A DNA stretch of 64,000 bases, from assembly GCF_020520425.1 (NCBI RefSeq), contig NC_079492.1, positions 58,093,042-58,157,041 on the forward strand, read 5' to 3'. The notes under the pieces were generated by a model. That model searched no databases. It was not told the origin of the DNA and was given only the letters and a program-made list of their open reading frames with translations. Made by a program: the position numbers and the translations under genes. Source of the stretch: Spinacia oleracea (taxonomy: Eukaryota > Streptophyta > Magnoliopsida > Caryophyllales > Amaranthaceae). Numbering within the stretch: position 1 is the first letter of the stretch; each line of letters opens with the position of its first letter. This document shows, piece by piece, positions 25,145 to 35,230 of the stretch.

Positions 25145-25478
25145 AAGGTTGTCAAAATCGGGATTCTACTTTGAATCAGAAGGGACTCTTAGAATCGAAT
25201 CGTAAAGTCGAATCGTAGAATCTTCTACAAACAAGTATAATCAAGATTTTATTTTCAATTTTATTAAAGTGCTTATATTATAGGTGAAAAACTTAATAAT
25301 TGAAATATATATTTGTTTACTAGCTAATAAGAAATATTAACAATATTTATCTATTAGTAGCTTTTTCGTCATGTTTCAAATTTACAAGGATTTAATCAGT
25401 CAAGAAAAAGTGTAGAATCATGTAGAATCGTAAATCGAATCGTAAGACCATGTTTAGAATCACGATTTTAACAACCAT
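25145..25478. mobile_element. MITE with about 16-bp inverted ends (copy B)
   Basis: Counterpart of 8066-8399, carried here by the segmental duplication rather than by its own transposition. Confidence 0.6.
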
Positions 25479-28291
25479 GGTTGTGTATGTGACACTTTCT
25501 GCAGCACATGATGAGGCTTTTGCTTGTTGATATGGAATGAATTGTGCTTTGTCACTTTCTATTAACGCATGTCGCCATGTCGGTCTCATCCTATTTGCGG
25601 CAAGGGGGGAGTTCTGATATCCGCCAGACGTGGACGCTTTCTAAAATTCTCCATCTAGGTAAATAGTTCTACAGATGTGTCAACTATAAAGTGGAGCGAC
25701 CTCACTTCCATCAAGCTTCCTTGTGTTTAAACCAGGGGTAGAGAACAACGTCAATTTTGCGATGCACCCTTTGGAGCCTAATTAGTTTCTTTTTTTGTTG
25801 TTTTTATTAATCCTGTGTCCAAAAAAAAAATAGTCTATGAGGGTGTAGAGTATGATTATCATAATTAATCGTTGTTACAGATAGGGCACATCTATATGAT
25901 GCAACTAAGAATTTGTATTGTTTGTATCAAAAAAATTCTAAAAAAACATGACACATCAAGCCTCGACTGATGTCTAAATAGTGCAAATTAAACATCATCC
26001 AAATTAGAAAGAATTGATCAAAAATATTTTGGCATTTTGAAAAAAACTAGTTGTTGGCCCGTGCGCTAATGTATAAAAATATGTCATAGTAAACATGCTT
26101 ACGTAAAAGACCGGTCTAACTTTATGGAAAACGTAAACATATTGTCATTGACCAAACATGAAGTTGGGGATAAATATGAATACAAATGATACTTAGGTCA
26201 TGTCGTCAATAAAAAAAAACTCATAGTTGAAAAGTCGGTAGTACAAGATATAAAAACTTCAATCTGAAGCCTTTTGCAACCTGGAAAACGTGGCCCATTA
26301 TGGGACATTGCTAGAAAAATGGTGGAGACGAATCATAAGCTTGTTCATCTAAATCAACATACTAGAAAGACAAATTCATTTGCGTTGATGTGCAGTTATC
26401 TGCAATTAAAGGTCTCGGGCTTAGTGAATCTACATTCCAGCCATTTAAATGCAAGTTTGGAAGCTAGTCTTATCCATAGAACAATAACCCTCAACACCTC
26501 GTCATGGCAGTACAAATTGGTTGATTACTCCTTTAACAATCATTGGTCTTCCATTAAAATAATGAGGTCCAACATACTCATTATTGTCATTAAAACCTCA
26601 TGAAAAAATAAAAATCATGTAGATAAACATAAGGTTTACCCCGCAAAGATTTCTAAAAGCCAAAAATTTCACATTGTTCCACTTATTAGAAATAAATCTC
26701 GTGACAGACACTATAGAAGGTATATCTCCATTTACCAGCAAAGAGCACATATTCATAAAGGATGAATCAGAAAGATTACCTTCCCCTCATTATTCCTCCT
26801 ATGATTTTTTTCATCTCCGCACTAAGGGTGATGGCTTTGAAATTGTTGTCTGAGCTGGAACATCCAGCTCTTCAAGTGAAGTCTCTGAAGCAAGTTTTGT
26901 TTACATCTTTGCAATCTACTGGTCGTCAAGATATAGAACATGCCCCTTGGATTGTTTCACCTCAAGAACCTGAACCTGTTGCAACGTTTTCCGAAATACT
27001 CTTATTCTCTTGCATAATTCTTGATTACCATCATCCATGGGTTGCTGAAACAACCAACTTTGTTTGCATTGTCTGTCACAGGGTTATCCCTGGTCTTTGG
27101 AGACTCAGTATAACTATTCTCTGCTTCATTGTTTATTATAAAAGGCAAAGTAGTTGTTGAAGTAGTGAGTCAGCGATGATTCCATGACTCGGATAACCTC
27201 ATATCCAGCAACTTCTAAATATGAACTAAAGTTCCAGCGAGGCAGTAGCAATAACATTCAATGAAGTCGTAAAAATATAGTGAATCTCATGTAAATGCAA
27301 TTTCTATGTCAAATAAGCTTGCCAACAAATCTACGCATTGGAGATAATTTAAGTTGAACATCTCATAACTATACAGGTATTTAGTTCACGGTTACTATAG
27401 CGTTAATCAATCTTCACGAGTAATTCAGATAAACAGAATTTTCTAGCAACTGACCAGTAAGCTGCAAATCCTTACAAGCACTGTGATTTTAAGATACTCA
27501 AGTTGATACAGAAATCAACAGTATTGAAACTTGAATAAGAATTTTGGTGCATTATCATGGAAAGTGAGTATAGATTTCCGTCACTCCCTCCTGCGGTCCT
27601 TCCCATGGCGTTTTCAAGGAAAAAATCAACAACATATGGTCAACCAACGTTGAATTAGCTACATTTCTTAGCCTCTTAATCAAACCGGGTGCAAGGTCAG
27701 TGATTTAACTCAAGAAAGGAAAACCGGGTGCAAGGTCAATAAGTTAGCTCAAGAAAGGAATAATGTCAAGGAATATTTGAGGTAGGCTAAGAATCGGATT
27801 AGCAGGATAGTATGCATTTCGCGTATTTAAGTTATTTTCCTATTAAACAAGAGATTTTCTACTTTTCTCACAACGGTTAGTATTTCATTTTCTAATAATT
27901 TACTTTGTTTAGATTTCGGCCTTTCTACATGTTTTTTATAGTAATAAAACCTCCAACCATATTTCTTATGAGAAAATTAGAAACCTACTTGTTATTAATC
28001 TTTATAATATTCATCTCCTCGTCACTTATACTCCGTATAACTTATTTAAACGACAATTATATTGTTCAGAAATCGGCATTTTATAGGCGCCTCCAATAAA
28101 ATATTTTAGCTCTCCCAACGCCCTCCACCCTTCATTCAACATATACAACACCACATACCACACACCGCGGGAAAAGGTTGATTTGGACAGTTCAATTTGC
28201 AATAAATAACTACTCCGTACTACTATAAGCAAAACATAAAATTCCAACTTGAATAGAAATTTACCTGGCAAATAAACCCTTCGAGCGTATC

Positions 28292-28500
28292 GAGCTTTAG
28301 CCATTTGACCCATATCATGTGCAACATTTCTATAAGAACCCGATGAACCAAGAGAACCACTCGACAAAGCTTCTGCCAGTGACTGTTGTTGTTGCTCCAT
28401 TCTGAGACAATGCATCTTCAGCCTATTGTGAAGTCTGTTGCAAGTTCAGAATATTAGCCATTTCTTGTTCTGTTAGATGCTCCATTTTGTTCACAAGCAG
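28292..28500 (-). pseudogene. TGA-type bZIP transcription factor gene fragment (copy B)
   Basis: Duplicate of 11213-11421 with the same stop and frameshift. One substitution changes the serine run to 'GSLGSSGSYRN', slightly closer to the TGA family. With the intron-like sequence upstream it forms one arm of an inverted repeat with 29735-30046. Confidence 0.8.
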
Positions 28501-29034
28501 CTGCAGAGTAAATCTTCAATTTAAAATGTAACATCATAAAAATGTAAAAATATAGCTCAAGAAGCTTCAAAATCAATTACAATTTGGGTATGTATATAGG
28601 TTTCCTAATGCCTCTTGTAGTGGAATCACTACTCATGTAGTCATGTGTTGTGCTCCTTTTAAAACTACAATACAACAGGACACAGTGCGTTACTGGTGAG
28701 ATAGATGTCATAGATGGACCGTGTGCCTACCAAGGCAAAGGCACGTAGGCTCGACATAGAATGGTCCATGGGCTTTAAGCCCATCTCTAGTTTACGTACA
28801 ATGACCAAAGTTAGGTGTAAATTAAGAACAGTTTAGGCTACCGCCTACGGGTAATCGGGTATGAGGGGAAATTATTTTATTATTCGTCACCAATCAGACG
28901 TCTTTGCACTAGGGCTTATATACAGGTTGTGTACCCAACTAATAACCTTTGTTTACAAAATTCCAGGGTTCTATTTTGTGATACTGACAGGAAGCTACCA
29001 AATTCGATCAGTTCAGCATATTGAAGTCAAACTA

Positions 29035-29480
29035 AAAAATCAGCTAATCTAGGAGTACGTAGGAGCCTAAAATAGGTAGTTCAATTATGATGGTGGTTGT
29101 GGGATTGTGATCGTTGTCATAAGTAATAATTATATGCAGGTTACTGTTGAAAAATCAGCTAATCTAGGAGTACGTATAAGCCTAAAATAGGTAGTTAAAT
29201 TATGATGGTGGTTGTGGGATTGTGATCGTTCTCATAAGTCATAATTATATGCAGGTTACTGTTGAAAAATCAGCTAATCTAGGAGTACGTATAAGCCTAA
29301 AATAGGTAGTTAAATTATGATGGTGGTTGTGGGATTTTGATCGTTCTCATAAGTCATAATTATATGCAGGTTACTATTGAAAAATCAGCTAATCTTGGAG
29401 TAGGAGCCCTAAAATAAGAAATTAAATTATGATGGTGGTTGTGGGATTGTGATCGTTCTCATAATTATATGCAGGTTACT
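29035..29480. repeat. 115-bp tandem repeat array (copy B)
   Basis: Four units start at about 29035, 29150, 29265 and 29380. The last is shorter and more diverged. The single taatt at 29357-29361 marks where the copia element begins in the other copy. Confidence 0.9.
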
Positions 29481-29734
29481 GCTGAGCTAGGTTGTATTCT
29501 AATTTAGTTATATATATGCGTGACTATGTTCCTCGCTTCCATCTCCAAAACATTTCCTCCATCTCCAAAAAAAAATTTCCATCTCCAAAAAAATTGAACG
29601 TCAACTACAAATTTCTTTTCCATTTGTGCCGAATCCACTCCTATTTATGGGAGTAATAATTGCAGTAATATAATGTGTAAGTCATGCTATGATGGGTTTG
29701 TACAAATTATAAAAAAGAATATATACATTTGTGG

Positions 29735-30046
29735 ATTCCACTACAAGAGGCATTAGGAAACCTATATACATACCCGAATTGTAATTGATTTTGAAGCTTC
29801 TTGAGCTATATTTTGGTCCAATTGGTTCTATAATTGGGTATTTAATGATTTCTTGTAGTTTCAAGTTCATTATTTTGAGAAGTTGTGGATTGTAAACTCT
29901 ACTGAACTTTCTCTTAAAGAAATTGTGATTTATATTTTTACATTTTTATGATGTTACATTTTAAATTGAAGCTTTACTCTGCAGCTGCTTGTGAACCAAA
30001 TGGAGCCTCTGACAGAGTGGCAGAACAAGAAGTGACTAATATTCAG
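29735..30046 (+). repeat. Inverted copy of the TGA fragment and its intron
   Basis: This stretch is the reverse complement of about 28446-28630 (and of 11366-11551), split by an unrelated insert of about 115 bp at 29816-29934. It includes an acceptor 'gcag' at 29981-29984 followed by the frame 'LLVNQMEPLTEWQ', again the TGA block but closer to the family consensus than copies A and B, with a stop soon after. At two sites where copies A and B differ, the inverted copy agrees with B. Confidence 0.85.
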
Positions 30047-30074
30047 AAAATTGATATATACGAAGTAATATATA

Positions 30075-30333
30075 TTTCCTCCGTCTTTTAATACTCGCAA
30101 CGTTTGTTAGTTTCACGCATGCCAATGCATAACTTTGATAATTTATATCTTAAATTCTCTTTATGCAAAAATTATAAAAAGTTGATATTTTGAAAATACA
30201 CATTGAGACGAATCTAACAAGATCCCACATGACTATGTTTTATCTTATATAAAAAACACTACGAATAGTCAAAGTAGATTATATGAATAGTGGCAAAAGT
30301 CCAAACGTTGCGAGTATTAAAAGACGGAGGAAG
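30075..30333. mobile_element. Stowaway-type MITE (copy 2)
   Basis: The 259-bp element has ends 'tttcctccgtct' and 'agacggaggaag', TA on both sides (30073-30074, 30334-30335) and the same inner sequence as 1726-1984. The ends here are closer to the Stowaway consensus, so this copy is probably younger. Confidence 0.88.
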
Positions 30334-30656
30334 TATAATATATAATATATAATATATGATAATAATAAATAACAAATAAATTTGTGTTGTACTTATGATG
30401 TTTATATAGAAATATTTACATCGCTATTTTGCAATTTTACTTGCGCATATGCCAATATTGTAGTAGTGATAATTTAAACAATATCAATATTAATTATAAG
30501 ATTAATAGTAATAATTATAATGTTAATATTTATAACAACACTCATAATAATAAATAACAACTTCAATAATCATAATTATTTATTAATAACAATAATTACA
30601 TATAATATTAATATAATAATAGCATTATTTAAGTAATAATAACGATTATAATAATA

Positions 30657-30657
<1 letters not shown>

Positions 30658-30699
<42 letters not shown>
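30658..30699. repeat. (TA)n microsatellite
   Basis: An almost pure ta/at dinucleotide run of about 40 bp within a wider AT-rich stretch. Confidence 0.95.
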
Positions 30700-32011
30700 C
30701 TAATAATTGTCAATTTTAATTGCAATATCAAGAATACAAATAACTACAAAAAAAGATGCACAAATGAAGGAACTGAACTGGACCTAATATCCAGTTATTC
30801 TCAGACTAAACGGAAACAAAATGAAGGAACAATGGTGATTTTTACTGTTTTCAAAGAACATAAAATATGCCAAGCTCTAACAATCTTTCATTTACATGAA
30901 ACTGATACGAGTAGCCCGGCAAAAAAAGACTGTAGAGAAAAATTATGTGGAATCACAAACATGAATTTTTTTTTCAAATATTTCTATCAACACTCAGTAC
31001 CACCTATAAAAGTATAAATTGGCAATATAAATTTATGAAGAGAGAAAATATAGCATCACTAGAAACATTGGCCTGGGATTTTCATTACAAAATCACTTAT
31101 AAATCCATCACCATTACGACCATTTGTTAACAAGTTAAAAAGAGCCACTAAATATCAGTTAAACAGGTCTTTAAACAAGTTAAAGAGGATAAAAATCTGA
31201 AAATTTTCTTTCAGTTTACTTTGTAATTCATCTCTATCATTTTCTACCACCACTGAGACGTTGGGCATAAAACTAAGGAACATCTCTAGGAAAAAGAAAT
31301 GCCTAGAAAAATGGCTACCATTATGTTATCTTACATCCTTAAACACCTAGGGAAGTAGAGGCAAAAGATTGCTCAATTTATATTTTCTAACCAAAAATAA
31401 AACAAGGATATTAACCATTTAACACATTATTATACCGTCAGCACTCAACACAGGAGAAGATTACACTCTATATTCACCATTGATAGCACCCTAGAGAAAT
31501 ACCTTGTTGAAAGGAATATTAGTAGGCCAATGATGCAACAACTTGTAGAAAAAATAATCAAACATCTCAACAGACATCCCGAATGTTTTCATCCCGAGAA
31601 TCACTGGGCCTCAATGCAAATGAAGATGAAGTAAAAATGAAAATTATAACATAGAAAGAGAAAAGTAAAATTTGATAGATTGTTTAATGGGAAATTAAAA
31701 GGCAATTCAATTATTTCTAACCCCGTATTCAGGTATTTCAATGAAAAGTTAAGATAAAATGGCAAGGAAGGGAAGTATACCAGTAGAAAGGTCAGATAGT
31801 ATAATCGAGATCAAAGACAACCAATTTGGGAAGAACTTGGAAATTTTATATCTTGCCATGCTTCTGTTTTGACCCTTTCGTCTCCCATGGATGATACCTG
31901 ATGAATATCTCTGATTCTTCTTGTCTCTCTCCTCGCCCATAAATTTCTTCAAAAAAGAAAATCAAAATCAAAACCCAACTCAAACATCCGCAAATCCCAA
32001 TTTCGTCCAAA
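30700..32011. other. Spacer with no recognised gene
   Basis: AT-rich sequence with only short open frames on both strands and no domain, terminal repeat or RNA gene that I recognise. Confidence 0.45.
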
Positions 32012-32016
32012 CCTAA

Positions 32017-32255
32017 TGTTATAACGAATGCAAAGAAAGATTAAATAACGTAAATAAAGAATGCAGAGATTTAACGTGGTTCACTAACAATGTGTTAGCT
32101 ACGTCCACGGGAAGAAGGGAGGAAAGTTTTATTGATTTCGAGGAGTACAAATCACAGAATACAACTAGGTTATGACCTAGAGAGTTTATATAGCGAGATC
32201 CCTGTGCTAGGGCGTTGCAGTAAGGGGCTTGACCGATTCAAGGCATTATCTAACA
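32017..32255. mobile_element. Short solo LTR (TRIM-like)
   Basis: A 239-bp segment with ends TGTTATAACG...TATCTAACA, flanked by perfect 5-bp repeats CCTAA (32012-32016 and 32256-32260). The size, TG...CA ends and target duplication fit a solo LTR of a small LTR element. It contains the block 'aacgtggttcactaac' and 'tacgtccacgggaag'. The family is not identified. Confidence 0.8.
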
Positions 32256-34400
32256 CCTAAAAATCAAACTCAAAACCCTAACTTTAAAATGAGGATCAAA
32301 ACCCTAACTTCTAATTGAGAAACTCACCTCATTGCGAACCTAGAGGAAGACGAAAAATGCATAATTAACAAAAAAATAACGGAGGATTTGATGCACGTAC
32401 CGTGAGAAGAGATTTTTGGGAAGAGATTGAGAAGTGATTTCTGAGGAGAGCAAGGTCGGAGAGAATCCCAAAGAACAAAAGTAAAAAGGAACAAAAAAGA
32501 AAGGAAATAGTAGGGAAAGGGAAAGAGGAAGCAGGGAGGACTGAGGATTGAGGATTGAGGAGGGAACACGATAGATGGAGAAGGCCACACGGCAGGATCT
32601 AAAGGGAAGGGGCAATATGTTATTTACACCGCCCTTAAGAAAGATGGCAAAAAAAATTGGGATTATTCTTGCGCGGACCTTGTCCACAGTAATATTAGTG
32701 TGGACCCAAAATTAATAGTTTTCTCTAGCACCATTTTTACACTCATAGTGACCTTTATTGTTCTTATAGTAACTGTAATAAATTAAACACCGAAATTCTT
32801 AGACATAGTAACCATTTTTTGAGGCATAGTAACCTTATATTTTTAAAAGCGAATTATGACCTAAAATCAGATTATTCAAGCACAACATGTATCAACAACA
32901 TAATTTGATATTTTTTCATAATAATCCTAATACAATGCCAAAATAAATTAGGAACAAGTTGTTTACTTTATTTTAAGAAATGGTCTACAATAAATTTAGC
33001 ATGAACCAAGTCCATTTAAGAATGAGTGAAAAATTTGTGCATGGAAGTTGGGGCAATTTGGTAATTACAGTATTACTGGAATAGTAAATTGAAGTCCTTA
33101 CTTTTATAAGTGTTAGGATTAACATCATCTGAAGAAAATATGAGGGGTAAATATATTACAAAGCAAGATAAATATCAACTGGAGAAGATAAAGAGTAATT
33201 GCAATCAATTTCGAGTCTCGTACCAAATGAGTCATAGCAAACGGGTAGTGGGCGGGCTTGGTGGAGGGTCAACACACAATAAGTGTACGTTCTAGTTCGT
33301 AAACTATCATAAGAGTATCAATAAGGTCTTAGCCTAGCAGTTAAAAATAACTAAAACTGATAGTCAGTGTATTATAGGTCTCAGTCTCTGGTTTGAGTCT
33401 CCTCTCCCACATACCTACCAGGCTACCATGTTATCAACCCTTTTTTCCATCACAATTAACGTGAAAGAAAAATAGATCATATTTCACCAAATTAAAGTCG
33501 CTTAGTCCAGTCCCATGACCACAATCACCATTCACCACCCCTCGATTATATCGATCTCCCTTAACAAAAAACTAACCCAACCTAGCCACCAAGACGACAC
33601 TACAAACTTCACAAAGACCATACAACTGGAAGAACTTTCCACTATCACCTTCAAGTAAACATTAACATCCCATTTGAGATTGTTCTATTAATTTGAAATC
33701 TCCTAAAATTTTCTAAATTTAACTTATTCTAAACTTATATGTACTATTTTGAACTTATTGAAACTGGTTAAACCTGATTGGAACGTATTCAACCTTGTTT
33801 AATTTAATTGCAAGACAATACACTTATTAGATCTAATTATACTTTATTAGATCTAATTATACTTTATTAGATCTGATTGCAAGAGAGAAAAATTGACAGA
33901 GAAACTTGTTGGACCTGATTTGAACTTGATTTGAAATTATCAGATCATAAACTTTTTTTTCCAAAATAAAGAGAATGTACCCTCACCTCAACATTCAACA
34001 CATGAAAATAAAGTGAATAAAATATGATCTTTACTAACCCTTAAATTAAATTAATAAAGGGTAAAAATAAACAATCAAAACCACCACTAATAGCTCATTA
34101 GCATACCCATAAGTCCATAACACAATTAAAGAGTAGTAATTAGTTAGTAATTTTTAATGCATCTTTTAGCTTTTTTGCTATTATACGCCAATGAGAGAGT
34201 GAGATTGAGGAATCCACAATCACTCAATCACTCTCCCATTCCTTTTGGTTTGTGTTCTTTTGGCCTCTTGGGATGCTTCAAAGATTCAATTAAAACTATT
34301 TTCTTAATAAATCCCTTTTATTCACAGGTAGATTGATTCTGCTGCCATGGCAGATCTCAGCTTCCATTAACCTTCTTCTTATCTTTCTCTCTCCTTCCCT
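32256..34400. other. Spacer upstream of the auxin receptor gene
   Basis: No gene is supported. The purine-rich stretch 32390-32590 yields a Pro/Ser/Phe-rich minus-strand frame typical of low complexity. At 33326-33420 there are A-box-like ('tagcctagcagtta') and B-box-like ('ggtttgagtctc') blocks that may be a degenerate tRNA-derived SINE on the plus strand, but no tail or target duplication was found. Confidence 0.35.
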
Positions 34401-34440
34401 TCACTAATCACCACCTTCATTTTGCTTTCCTTTTCCTACA

Positions 34441-35189
34441 ATACTATTTAAACCAACTCTCATTCTCTCCTTTTTCTACCTCCCTTTTTAAATTGCTTGT
34501 CTCCTCTTAATTCTACATGTCTCTCATCCTCCTCCCTTTTCCCCATTTCTAATATAAAGCGTATCTCACTCGATAATTCAGAGCCTACTAAACTTCGACT
34601 AATTCTGATTCGAGCCGAGTGAGGACAGGAAAACTCTGCCTTCTTCCATTTTGCTACTAGATGCATCATAGTTTATGATTTGTTTTTAATTTTTTCAACG
34701 CCCAAGTACAAAGCACTTAGTGCGCTAGGTACAACTACTGCTTCTCCCTCTCCTCAGTGTAGGTCCATTACCTTTTCTAATTTCCTAATTTTCTATTTGA
34801 TTATTGAAATGGGGGTGGTCATTTTTCCGTTTTCCCATTATTGAGCCCCTTTCTCTCTCCTCCCTCCCCCACTTGGTTTTCTTCAATTAAGCTTTCTTCA
34901 TTGAAATTTATCCACTAGGGGGTTGTTTTTATCGATTTTTTTTAACAATTTTTTGTGGGTTTTTCAATAATTTCAGAAATGGGTTCAGAAAAATGAAATA
35001 ACCCATCAAATTTCCAAAATTATTTCTTTCCTGGTAGAAAATTTCCAGTTTTTTTTAATCTTCTTGTGGGGTTTTCAATAATTTTGGATTTGGGTTCAAA
35101 AAGTGCAAAACCCCATCTAATTTGTAAAAAAAACTTTCAATTCTGTTAAAAAATTGAACTTTTTTGTGGGTTTCTCAATAATTTCATAG
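34441..35189 (+). promoter_or_regulatory. Likely promoter and 5' leader of the AFB gene
   Basis: A TATA-like 'tatttaaa' at 34445-34452 precedes a CT-rich stretch, which is typical for a plant core promoter and start site. Two TGTCTC hexamers (34498-34503, 34518-34523), the classic auxin response core, lie just downstream; with such short motifs this may be chance. The leader would be about 700 nt, CT-rich and then T-rich, and its last 230 bases are a threefold repeat. Confidence 0.4.
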
Positions 35190-35230
35190 ATGGGTTCAAA
35201 AAGGTGCAAAAATCCCTCAAATTTGCACCA
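34955..35230 (+). repeat. Threefold leader repeat covering the start codon
   Basis: Three diverged units of about 100-110 bp share 'ttgtgggttt', 'tcaataattt', 'gggttca' and 'catcaaattt'-like blocks. Unit 1 carries ATG at 34979, unit 2 has TTG at the same place (35090), and unit 3 has the ATG (35190) used by the long reading frame. The repeat therefore spans both 5' leader and the first dozen codons of the gene. Confidence 0.8.
34979..34996 (+). CDS. Five-codon upstream open reading frame
   Basis: ATG GGT TCA GAA AAA TGA encodes MGSEK and lies in the first leader-repeat unit. Its first three codons match the true gene start (MGS). If the transcript starts upstream it would act as a uORF that could reduce ribosome access to the main start. 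There is no direct evidence of translation. Confidence 0.4.
   Translation: MGSEK

Larger units (their letters stand above)
23929..29361. repeat. 5.4-kb segmental duplication, copy B
   Basis: Second direct copy of 6850-12282, starting immediately after the right LTR. It begins inside sequence that in copy A belongs to the solo LTR, so this copy carries only the last 499 bp of that LTR (23929-24427). It then holds the same MITE, open frames, TGA fragment and tandem array in the same order. Downstream of 29361 it runs into sequence that copy A lacks because the copia element intervenes. Confidence 0.95.

Noticed and set aside
32324..32687. 88- and 115-codon minus-strand frames
   Set aside because: Pro/Ser/Phe/Leu-rich translation of a purine-rich strand. 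The two frames overlap and no domain was seen.
33326..33420. Possible SINE with A- and B-box-like blocks
   Set aside because: No poly(A) tail or target duplication could be found, so it is only mentioned in the spacer entry.
34979..34996. Using the upstream ATG at 34979 as the gene start
   Set aside because: It meets a stop after five codons, so it can only be a uORF.
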